NCBI GenBank assembly: GCA_964411425.1
Contig: CAYPKW010000125.1
Span: forward strand, 1 to 5,341
Origin: CAYPKW01 sp964411425
Lineage (GTDB): Bacteria > Pseudomonadota > Alphaproteobacteria > Dongiales > Dongiaceae
Direction of reading: 5' to 3'
DNA length: 5,341 nt
In this document: positions 1-5,338 of the stretch, in pieces
Numbering within the stretch: position 1 is the stretch's first letter
How the letters are laid out: each line of letters starts with the position of its first letter
The notes under the pieces: model-generated
Seen by the model: the letters and a program-made list of their open reading frames with translations, nothing else
Told to the model about the DNA's origin: nothing
Databases searched by the model: none
Position numbers and translations under genes: made by a program

Positions 1-28
1 TTCGCCGGCATGACGATCGGAGACAACG

Positions 29-52
29 GCCCCCGGATTCGGGTCCGGGGGC
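29..52 (-). terminator. Probable terminator hairpin at the end of the arg-hslO operon
   Basis: A perfect 9-bp inverted repeat, GCCCCCGGA (29-37) against TCCGGGGGC (44-52), with a 6-nt loop. It lies 41 nt beyond the TAA stop of the lipoprotein gene. On the minus strand it is followed by CGTTGTCT, only a weak T-rich tail, so termination may be inefficient or Rho-aided. In the plus direction no T-run follows. It could also serve a convergent gene ending at the left edge, which cannot be judged here. Confidence 0.55.
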
Positions 53-74
53 GCCGGGGAATGCCGGCTTGCCC

Positions 75-93
75 ACCGGGCCCGGCGGCCGGT
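75..93. repeat. GC-rich dyad just after the last stop codon
   Basis: ACCGG (75-79) and CCGGT (89-93) form 5-bp inverted arms. Inside them lies a perfect 10-bp palindrome, CCGGGCCCGG (76-85). It directly abuts the lipoprotein TAA. It may add structure to the 3' end of the transcript together with the stronger hairpin at 29-52. There is no T-run, so I do not call it a terminator on its own, and such dyads arise easily in GC-rich DNA. Confidence 0.35.
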
Positions 94-672
94 TTAATCC
101 ATGACGAAGCGGGCGAGGTGTCGGCGAATGCCGGCCTCGAGCTGGGCGTCGAGCTCGCGCATCAGCGCCTCGGTCATGGCGAACCACACCCGCTCGCGGT
201 CGTTGAGGGTGATGTCCTCCGCCACCGACTGGCTGCGCCGGGCGGTGGCGGTGACGACGCCGCTGCCTAGCCGCGAGCGCGCCTCGAGGCGCACCAGCAG
301 CACCGCGTCGTAGCGCTCCCTCTGCTCGACCGAGAACGTGCCGCCCAGCCCCTGGCGGCGCGCCAGCGCCACCTCCACCACGTCGGCCCGCAGGATGACG
401 AAGCGGAGGCGCCCGTCCTGCCCGGCCGCGCGCAGGCGATCCCGCGCCCAGCGCGCTGCCGCCCTCGCCGGCGGCGTGGCAAACTCGTGCTCCACGTTGG
501 GCGGCCTGCCGGGCGGCCGATAGGCGTCCACCACGTCGATGCCGGCCACGGCGAGGCGGATCGGCGCCCGATGCTGGAAGGTAATCTCCGGCAGGGGGCT
601 GCGCGTCGGCGCGGCCGCGCAGCCGGCGACGACGAGGCCCGCCAGCAACGCCGGGAAGAGGCGCATGCTCAT
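94..672 (-). CDS. Conserved-looking lipoprotein of unknown function
   Basis: A 192-aa protein with a clear lipoprotein signal: a short N-terminus with Arg4, a hydrophobic run (5-16) and lipobox V-A-G-C with Cys18 as the predicted lipidated residue. Alanine follows the cysteine, which in Gram-negative bacteria favours outer-membrane sorting over inner-membrane retention. The mature part has a Pro-rich stretch (52-59, YRPPGRPP nearby), then FATPPARAAARWARDRLRAAG (64-84), a likely beta region FVILRADVVEVALA (91-104), ERYDAVLLVRLEAR (118-132) and a charged helical C-terminus (159-188). No catalytic motif is visible and I do not recognise a named family. ATG 672 overlaps the hslO stop as ATGA, with no strong ribosome binding site, so translation is probably coupled. 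An in-frame ATG at 666 would shorten the signal by only two residues. The signal peptide and operon position make a real gene very likely; its function is unknown. Confidence 0.88.
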   Translation of the reverse strand: MSMRLFPALLAGLVVAGCAAAPTRSPLPEITFQHRAPIRLAVAGIDVVDAYRPPGRPPNVEHEFATPPARAAARWARDRLRAAGQDGRLRFVILRADVVEVALARRQGLGGTFSVEQRERYDAVLLVRLEARSRLGSGVVTATARRSQSVAEDITLNDRERVWFAMTEALMRELDAQLEAGIRRHLARFVMD

Positions 673-1592
673 GCGCCGGCGAGCGCCGCTATGTCGGCGG
701 TGGCGAAATCGTAGCGGCTGTTGCAGAACTCGCAGGTGACGAAGATCTCGCCGTCGACGATGAAACTGTCGAGCTCGGCGGGCGTGAGCGCCTTGAGCAC
801 GCTCTCGACGCGCTCGCGCGAGCAGCGGCAGCCGGACCGGAGAGGCAGCGGCCGAAAGACGCGCACACCGCCTTCGTGGAACAGGCGGTAGAGCAGATCG
901 TTCACCGGCAGCGCGGGGTCCGCGAGCTCGGCTGCCGTGACGCTGCCCATGCGGGCCAAGGCATCGCGCCACGTCTCGTCCGAGGAGTCCGCCGCAACCG
1001 TCAGCCGGTCGGGCGGCAGGCGTTGCAGCATCAGCACGCCGGCCCGCCAACCCGCCAGCCCTGCCGCGCGCGCCACCGAGAGCTTGATGCCCGCCTGGAG
1101 CTGCTCCGACTGCCGGAAATAGTGGTGCACGCACTCGACCAGCGTGGCGCCCGAGAGTTCGACGATGCCCTGGTAGCGCTCAGTGCGCGGCCCCTGATCG
1201 ACGGTGAAGGCGAGATAGCCGGCGCCGATCGCCTTCGGCACCGAGTCCGCGGCGCCGAGCCCGGCGATCCGCTCGCCGTCGAACTGGGCGTAGCCGCGTA
1301 TCTCGCCGGCGCTGGTCATGTCCGCGACCATCAGCCGAATCGGCCCCTCGCCCTTGGTCTGCAGGGTGAACACGCCGTCGTATTTGAGCGCGCTCGCGAG
1401 CGCCGCCGCGAGCGCCAGCATCTGAGCCAGCAGCGTCGCCACGGGCTCCGGGTAGGCATGCCGGCCGAGCACCGAATCGATCACCGGCCCGAGCCGCACC
1501 AGGCGCCCGCGCAAGCCCGACGCCTCGATCTGGAACCGCTGCACGAGATCGGTGCTTGGCGCGTCTGCCGCTAGCTGTCGCCGAGACACCAC
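669..1592 (-). CDS. hslO: Redox-regulated molecular chaperone Hsp33 (HslO)
   Basis: Cytoplasmic holdase that protects unfolding proteins during oxidative or bleach stress. In the family, four C-terminal cysteines bind zinc in the reduced, inactive state and form disulfides on oxidation, exposing client-binding surface. All four are present: CRC (255-257) and CEFC (287-290), separated by 29 residues, the normal CxC...CxxC arrangement. The N-terminal domain shows the family pattern QTKGEGPIRLMVADMTSAGEIRGYA (78-102) and the region ELSGATLVECVHHYFRQSEQ (145-164). The length is 307 aa from GTG 1592, normal for the family. That start has AAAGG 9 nt upstream. An immediately adjacent in-frame GTG at 1589 is nearly as good, whereas GTG 1544 lacks a ribosome binding site and trims the N-terminus. 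The frame is open to 1640, but with no better signal. It overlaps argF at its start and the lipoprotein gene at its stop (ATGA). Confidence 0.95.
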   Translation of the reverse strand: MVSRRQLAADAPSTDLVQRFQIEASGLRGRLVRLGPVIDSVLGRHAYPEPVATLLAQMLALAAALASALKYDGVFTLQTKGEGPIRLMVADMTSAGEIRGYAQFDGERIAGLGAADSVPKAIGAGYLAFTVDQGPRTERYQGIVELSGATLVECVHHYFRQSEQLQAGIKLSVARAAGLAGWRAGVLMLQRLPPDRLTVAADSSDETWRDALARMGSVTAAELADPALPVNDLLYRLFHEGGVRVFRPLPLRSGCRCSRERVESVLKALTPAELDSFIVDGEIFVTCEFCNSRYDFATADIAALAGA

Positions 1593-2491
1593 GCCAGAAT
1601 GCCTTTCTGAGCGTGCAGCCGGTTTTCCGCCTCGTCCCACACCGCCGATCGCGGGCCGTCGATCACCGCCGCCGTCACCTCCTCGCCGCGATGCGCCGGC
1701 AGGCAGTGCATGAAGATCGCCTCCGGCCTGGCCAGCGCCATGACCCGCTCGTCGACCTGGAACGGGCGCAACAGATTGTGCCGAGCGGCGCCCGCCTCGT
1801 CGCCCATCGACACCCAGGCGTCGGTCACCACCGCATGGGCGCCCTTCACCGCCGCCGCCACGTCCGAGCCGACCTCGATGCGCGCGCCGGCGGCCTTGGC
1901 CCAGCCCAGCGCCTCGGGCGGCGGATGGAGCTGCTCCGGACAGGCAAGGCTGAGCTCAAAGTCGAAGCGCGCCGCGGCGTGGACCCACGAGGTAGCCATG
2001 TTGTTGCCGGCGCCGCACCAGGCGATGCGCTTGTCCTTGATCGGGCCCAGGCGCTCCTCGAAGGTCAGCACGTCGGCCATGAGCTGGCAGGGATGGCTGC
2101 GGTCGGTGAGGCCGTTGATGACCGGCACCGTGGCGTGCTTGGCCATCTCCATCAGGTTCTCGGTCTTCGCGGTGCGCAGCATGATGGCGTCCACGTAGCG
2201 CGACAGCACGCGCGCCGTGTCGGCCACCGTCTCGCCGCGGCCCAGTTGCGAGGCGCCGCGCTCGAGCACGACGACCTCGCCACCCAGCTCGCGCATGCCG
2301 ACCTCGAAGGAGACGCGCGTGCGCGTCGAGGGCTTCTCGAATATGAGCGCCAGCACCTTGCCGGCGAGCGGTTTCGCGCGCCCGCCGGGCGGCTCGCCGC
2401 GCTTGAAGGCGGCGCCGGCGTCAAGGATGCGGCGTAAGAGGGCGCCGTCGAGCCGGTCGAGGTCGAGGAAATGCCGCGGCGGCGCGCTCAT
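1571..2491 (-). CDS. argF: Ornithine carbamoyltransferase (ArgF), anabolic
   Basis: Cytoplasmic transcarbamylase, usually trimeric, that makes citrulline from ornithine and carbamoyl phosphate. At 306 aa it has the normal family length. The carbamoyl-phosphate loop FEKPSTRTR (51-59) and HPCQ (133-136) lie in the N-terminal half. The ornithine half carries DAWVSMGDE (224-232) and FMHCLPAHRGEEV (260-272), with the conserved cysteine at 263. ENRLHAQKG (289-297) closes the active site. The ornithine-type SMG and HCLP motifs rule out aspartate carbamoyltransferase. ATG 2491 overlaps the argD stop as ATGA, with a purine run GAGAGA (2505-2500) 8 nt upstream. The frame stays open upstream, right through argD, but that part encodes no recognisable protein. 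Linkage to argD indicates the biosynthetic rather than the arginine-deiminase enzyme. The end of the gene overlaps hslO by 22 nt. Confidence 0.97.
   Translation of the reverse strand: MSAPPRHFLDLDRLDGALLRRILDAGAAFKRGEPPGGRAKPLAGKVLALIFEKPSTRTRVSFEVGMRELGGEVVVLERGASQLGRGETVADTARVLSRYVDAIMLRTAKTENLMEMAKHATVPVINGLTDRSHPCQLMADVLTFEERLGPIKDKRIAWCGAGNNMATSWVHAAARFDFELSLACPEQLHPPPEALGWAKAAGARIEVGSDVAAAVKGAHAVVTDAWVSMGDEAGAARHNLLRPFQVDERVMALARPEAIFMHCLPAHRGEEVTAAVIDGPRSAVWDEAENRLHAQKGILAWCLGDS
1602..1606 (-). promoter_or_regulatory. Ribosome binding site of hslO
   Basis: AAAGG on the minus strand, 9 nt before GTG 1592 and 12 nt before GTG 1589. It lies inside the last codons of argF. It is the main reason to start hslO at a GTG within argF rather than at the later GTG 1544 or further upstream. 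Confidence 0.6.
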
Positions 2492-3672
2492 AGGCGTTCT
2501 CTCTCGGCCGGCCAATCCGCGCACACTTGTTCGACGATGGCGAGCGCCTCCTCGACATGGCGCTCCTCGATGATGAGCGGCGGCAGGAGACGCACGACGT
2601 TGTCGCCGGCGCCCGCCGTCAGCAGGCCGCCGTCGCGCAACGCCGCCACCATCAGGGCGCTCGGCACCGCGCATTTGAGGCCGAGCATTAGCCCCTTGCC
2701 GCGCACCTCGTCGAGCACGCGCGGGTGGCGCGCCGCCACTTCCTCGAGCCGCCGGCGCAACAGCTCGCCGATGCGCGCCACGCGGCCGAGGAAGCCTCCG
2801 GCCAGCATCACGTCGAGCACGGCATTGCCCACCGCCATGGCCAGCGGATTGCCGCCGAACGTGCTGCCGTGGCTGCCGAAGGTGAGCGCGCGGGCGACCT
2901 TCGCCGTGGCGAGGCAGGCGCCCAACGGGAACCCGCCGCCGATGCCCTTGGCGATGGCGACGATGTCGGGCTCGACGCCGGCCCACTCGTGGGCGAACAG
3001 CTTGCCGGTCCGCCCCATGCCGCACTGCACCTCGTCGAAGAACAGCAGCAGGCCGAACTCGTCGGCCACCTGGCGCAGGCCGCGGAGATATTCGAGCGAG
3101 CCCGCCCGCATGCCGCCCTCGCCCTGCACCGGCTCGACCAGGATGGCCGCCGTCTCGGCCCCGACGGCCGCGCGCAGCTCGTTCAGGTTGCCGTAGGCCA
3201 CCTGGTCGAAGCCGTCGACCGCGGGCAGGAAGCCCGTCAGCAGCTTCTCCTGCCCCGCCGCCGAGATGGCGGCGAGGGTGCGGCCGTGGAAGGCGCCGGC
3301 GCACGTGATGAAGCGATAGCGTCGCCCGTCGCCGAAATCGTCGTGATACTTGCGCGCCAGCTTCAGTCCGCATTCGATCGCCTCGGCGCCCGAATTGCAG
3401 AAGAACACGGCGTCGGCGAAGCTCGACGCGACCAGCCGCTCGGCCAGGCGCTCCTGGCCCGGGATGCGGAACAGATTGGAGCAGTGCCACAGCTTGCCCG
3501 CCTGCTCGACGAGCGCCCGCACCAGGTGTGGATGCGCGTGACCCAGCGCCGTCACCGCCACGCCGCTGGCGAAGTCGAGATAGCGCCGGCCATCGGTGGC
3601 GACGAGATAGGCGCCCTCGCCCCTGTCGAAGGCGAGATCCGCTCTGGCGTAGGCGGACATCAGCGCGGACAT
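2488..3672 (-). CDS. argD: Acetylornithine aminotransferase (ArgD), possibly also succinyldiaminopimelate aminotransferase
   Basis: PLP-dependent class III aminotransferase that interconverts N-acetylglutamate semialdehyde plus glutamate with N-acetylornithine plus 2-oxoglutarate in cytoplasmic arginine synthesis. Many ArgD enzymes also serve the DapC step of lysine synthesis. The 394-aa length is normal. Visible motifs are NSGAEAIE (93-100, cofactor phosphate binding), AGAFHGRT (125-132, with the aromatic residue and His stacking on PLP), VEPVQGEGG (179-187), LFFDEVQCGMGRTG (210-223, with Asp213 contacting the pyridine nitrogen), AIAKGIGGGFPLGA (239-252, with Lys242 as the Schiff-base lysine) and GSHGSTFGGNPLA (267-279). 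ATG 3672 is chosen because the promoter and AAGGA motif lie just upstream; an open frame back to TTG 3741 would run into the promoter itself, and ATG 3660 is a weaker option. First gene of the operon, with its stop overlapping the argF start (ATGA). Adjacent argF supports the arginine role over other class III aminotransferases. Confidence 0.96.
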   Translation of the reverse strand: MSALMSAYARADLAFDRGEGAYLVATDGRRYLDFASGVAVTALGHAHPHLVRALVEQAGKLWHCSNLFRIPGQERLAERLVASSFADAVFFCNSGAEAIECGLKLARKYHDDFGDGRRYRFITCAGAFHGRTLAAISAAGQEKLLTGFLPAVDGFDQVAYGNLNELRAAVGAETAAILVEPVQGEGGMRAGSLEYLRGLRQVADEFGLLLFFDEVQCGMGRTGKLFAHEWAGVEPDIVAIAKGIGGGFPLGACLATAKVARALTFGSHGSTFGGNPLAMAVGNAVLDVMLAGGFLGRVARIGELLRRRLEEVAARHPRVLDEVRGKGLMLGLKCAVPSALMVAALRDGGLLTAGAGDNVVRLLPPLIIEERHVEEALAIVEQVCADWPAERERL

Positions 3673-3685
3673 CGGCGGGCGGGGA

Positions 3686-3690
3686 TCCTT
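3686..3690 (-). promoter_or_regulatory. Ribosome binding site of argD
   Basis: AAGGA on the minus strand, 13 nt before the ATG at 3672. The spacing is longer than ideal, but it is the only purine-rich match in the leader. It lies downstream of the predicted transcription start, so it favours ATG 3672 over the in-frame TTG at 3741, which is itself the first base of the -35 box. A second in-frame ATG at 3660 has no such motif nearby. Confidence 0.55.
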
Positions 3691-3712
3691 ACTAGGGAGC
3701 GCGCGGGCGCGG

Positions 3713-3741
3713 ACTATCCGGACAAAGCCGCCGGCTGTCAA
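3713..3741 (-). promoter_or_regulatory. Sigma-70-type promoter for the argD-argF-hslO-lipoprotein operon
   Basis: The minus strand reads TTGACA (3741-3736), exactly 17 nt of spacer, then GATAGT (3718-3713). The -35 box matches the consensus 6/6 and the -10 box 4/6, with ideal spacing. It begins 8 nt after the permease stop codon and lies upstream of argD. A start of transcription near 3706 would give a leader of roughly 35 nt holding the argD ribosome binding site. No ArgR-like operator or leader peptide is apparent. Two short dyads sit in it (3726-3736 and 3710-3720), too short to call operators. The activity is inferred from sequence only. Confidence 0.72.
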
Positions 3742-3748
3742 CGGAGGC

Positions 3749-4540
3749 TCACGGTTTGATGCGCCAGCCGCGGCCGAGCAGGCGGGAGACCAGCAGCAGG
3801 AGAGCGCCGTCGAGCGTCAGAAGCACCACCGCCCCCGTCGCGAGCGAACCTTCCGCCTGTCCCGTGAAGCCGTAGCGGAACCCGTCAATGACGTAGAAGA
3901 CGGGATTGAATTCGACCAGCCGCTGGCCCGCCTCGGGCAGCGCCCGGATCGAGTAGAAGGCGCCGGAGAGGAACCCGAACGGTATGACGAGGAAGGTCGA
4001 CACCGCCGAGTAGTGCTCCCACTTCCGCGCCCACAGCCCGGCGAGGATGCCGACGTTCGCGTGCAGCAGCGCGCCGGCGCCGGCGAAGAACAGGACGGCG
4101 AAGGGATCGGCCGGTGCCATGTCGACGAACGGCAGGAAGGCGACGAACACCGCGGCGCCGCTGACGAGGCCGCCGATGGTGGCACTGAGGGCGTAGCCCA
4201 ACGCGCGCTCCCAGGGGCCGAGCGGCGCCATCAGCACGTCGGCCAGCATGCCCTCCAGCTTGTCGAAGAGAATCGAGGCCGAGGAGATATCGAAGGCCTG
4301 GTGGCAGGCGGCCACGACCACGAGGCCCGGCGCCAGGAACTGCGCCAACGCGACCCCGCCCATGCGCTCGTCCTCCCCCAGCGCCAGCAGGAAAACCGCG
4401 AAATAGAGCAGGTTGGCGACGGCAGCACCCAGGATGGTGTCGCGGTAGCTCTTGAGCGTGCGCCACAGGTCGCGCCAGAGTAGCGTGGCCCAGCCCCGCC
4501 AGTTGACCCGGCCGAAGGCGCGGGGTCTGGGACCTCGCAT
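3749..4540 (-). CDS. ABC-2-type transporter permease, second of a tandem pair
   Basis: Second inner-membrane permease of the presumed exporter, 263 aa and clearly paralogous to the gene upstream. Matching features are DVLMAPLGPWE (101-111), FLSGAFYSIRALP (190-202), NPVFYVIDGFRYGF (212-225), then a last hydrophobic segment (about 234-253) and a short basic tail (GRGWRIKP). Other hydrophobic segments lie near 34-55, 66-82, 115-139, 146-170 and 178-197. The ATG at 4540 is preceded by GAAGG 8 nt away, inside the end of the first permease gene, so the start is well supported. Like its partner it has no nucleotide-binding domain and must depend on a separate ATPase, which is not in the window. The two proteins are alike in topology and signature motifs but clearly diverged elsewhere, which suggests an old tandem duplication specialised into two halves. 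A homodimer for each is the alternative. Substrate unknown. Confidence 0.92.
   Translation of the reverse strand: MRGPRPRAFGRVNWRGWATLLWRDLWRTLKSYRDTILGAAVANLLYFAVFLLALGEDERMGGVALAQFLAPGLVVVAACHQAFDISSASILFDKLEGMLADVLMAPLGPWERALGYALSATIGGLVSGAAVFVAFLPFVDMAPADPFAVLFFAGAGALLHANVGILAGLWARKWEHYSAVSTFLVIPFGFLSGAFYSIRALPEAGQRLVEFNPVFYVIDGFRYGFTGQAEGSLATGAVVLLTLDGALLLLVSRLLGRGWRIKP
3865..3886. repeat. 22-nt direct repeat, copy in the second permease gene
   Basis: This stretch is identical to 4660-4681, exactly 795 bp away. Both copies encode the shared DGFRYGF segment in the same frame. It reflects the tandem paralogy of the two permeases rather than a mobile element. Identity in every codon is notable because the genes differ widely elsewhere. 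Confidence 0.7.
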
Positions 4541-4543
4541 CGG

Positions 4544-5338
4544 TTAGGCCTTCAACTTATAGCCCGTTGCAAGCAGCCGGTGCGCCGTCCACCAGAGCGC
4601 CGCGTTGGCCAGCGTCAGCACGACGAGCCCCGCCGCGAGCGAGCCATCGGCATGCCCGATGAAGCCGTAGCGGAACCCGTCGATCATGTAGAAGAATGGG
4701 TTCAAGTGCGCGACGAGCGCCCAGGCGCCCGGCAGCCGGTCGACCGAATAGAACGTGCCGGAAAGGAAGGCTAGCGGCGTCACCACGAAGTTGGTGATCG
4801 CCGCCATGTGATCGAACTTGTCGGCCCAGATGCCGCCGATGAGGCCGAGCAGCGACAGCATGAGGCACGCCGCCAGCGCGTGAAACAGGATGAAGCCGGG
4901 CGCGTGCAGCGAAAGCGGCACCAGCGCCGCCATCGCGGGCAGCACGGCGAGGCCGACCACGAGCCCGCGCGTCAGCCCGCCCGCGGCGAAGGCAAGCACC
5001 AACTCGCCCGGCCGCAGGGGTGGCATCAGCACGTCGACGATGTTGCCCTGCACCTTGGAGATGACCACCGACGACGCCGTGTTGGCGAACGCGTTCTGCG
5101 CCATCGTCATCATAGCCAGCCCCGGCACCAGGAATTCGAGGAACGGCACGCCGCCCGCAAGATCGCCGCGCGGGCCGAGGGCGAAGGCGAAGATGGCGAG
5201 GAAGATGAGCGTCGTGACCAGCGGCGCCAGGATGGTCTGCGTCGCCACGTTGGCGAAACGGCGCACCTCCTTGACGTAGAGGGTCCACAGGCCGAGCCAG
5301 TTGATGACCCCGACCGGGCGCGGCGTCGGAAGCGACAT
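4544..5338 (-). CDS. ABC-2-type transporter permease, first of a tandem pair
   Basis: Inner-membrane permease subunit of an ABC exporter, 264 aa, usual for single-domain ABC-2 (NodJ/YadH/DrrB-like) permeases. The N-terminus is short and cytoplasmic, with a basic stretch (YVKEVRRF, residues 21-28). About six hydrophobic segments follow, near 33-55, 66-86, 113-140, 147-171, 181-198 and 233-255. Family-like features are DVLMPPLRPGE (102-112) after the second segment, FLSGTFYSVDRLP (191-203) and NPFFYMIDGFRYGF (213-226). The ATG at 5338 leaves only 3 bases before the window edge, so its ribosome binding site cannot be seen, but the start fits the neighbouring paralogue, which begins similarly (VINWLGLW here, RVNWRGWA there). 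The stop is TAA. It sits 3 nt ahead of the second permease, so the two are surely co-translated and probably heterodimerise. The substrate is unknown, and drug, lipid or polysaccharide export are all possible. The family call is strong; the function is open. Confidence 0.93.
   Translation of the reverse strand: MSLPTPRPVGVINWLGLWTLYVKEVRRFANVATQTILAPLVTTLIFLAIFAFALGPRGDLAGGVPFLEFLVPGLAMMTMAQNAFANTASSVVISKVQGNIVDVLMPPLRPGELVLAFAAGGLTRGLVVGLAVLPAMAALVPLSLHAPGFILFHALAACLMLSLLGLIGGIWADKFDHMAAITNFVVTPLAFLSGTFYSVDRLPGAWALVAHLNPFFYMIDGFRYGFIGHADGSLAAGLVVLTLANAALWWTAHRLLATGYKLKA
4549..4553 (-). promoter_or_regulatory. Ribosome binding site of the second permease gene
   Basis: GAAGG on the minus strand, 8 nt before the ATG at 4540. 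It lies within the last codons of the first permease gene, so the second gene is translated from a site inside the first. This supports coupled translation of the pair and fixes the second start. Confidence 0.75.
4660..4681. repeat. 22-nt direct repeat, copy in the first permease gene
   Basis: Partner of 3865-3886, with the same 22 bases encoding DGFRYGF in the C-terminal part of the first permease. Downstream bases continue in register with scattered differences (the shared GTAGAAGA follows), as expected for related genes. Confidence 0.7.

Noticed and set aside
94..672. PqiC/ABC-auxiliary lipoprotein (PF03886-like) identity for the lipoprotein
   Set aside because: Size and lipobox are compatible, but I see none of that family's sequence patterns, and the permeases here are not of the MCE type.
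673..1134. Minus-strand open frame extending the lipoprotein upstream to 346 aa
   Set aside because: The extension lies over hslO, which has full family motifs in its frame, and it would bury the lipoprotein signal peptide in mid-protein.
876..1574. 232-aa plus-strand open frame antisense to hslO
   Set aside because: Mirror frame of a well-supported gene, with no motif or start signal.
1556..2437. 293-aa plus-strand open frame antisense to argF
   Set aside because: Lies wholly opposite argF, with His/Arg/Ala-rich composition and no domain or ribosome binding site that I can support.
1571..2491. Catabolic ornithine carbamoyltransferase or aspartate carbamoyltransferase
   Set aside because: The ornithine-type DxWxSMG and HCLP motifs exclude PyrB, and linkage to argD without arcA or arcC favours the biosynthetic enzyme.
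2492..3490. Minus-strand open frame extending argF upstream to give a 639-aa protein
   Set aside because: The extra 333 residues are an alternative frame of argD, rich in Arg, Ala and Gly with no domain. ArgF is complete from ATG 2491 and argD is unmistakable in its own frame.
3726..3736. GC hairpin after the second permease as a terminator
   Set aside because: Only 4 bp of stem and no T-run; it lies within the promoter spacer.
3673..3741. Longer argD starting at TTG 3741
   Set aside because: The TTG is the start of the TTGACA box, and the added 23 residues have no family resemblance and would lie mostly upstream of the predicted transcription start.
2725..3759. 344-aa plus-strand open frame antisense to argD
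   Set aside because: Typical GC-rich mirror frame opposite a real gene; low-complexity Ala/Arg/Glu/Gly composition and no recognisable motif.
4557..5288. 243-aa minus-strand open frame inside the first permease gene
   Set aside because: Shifted frame of the permease, Arg-rich and without hydrophobic segments; the permease frame shows clear membrane segments and family motifs.
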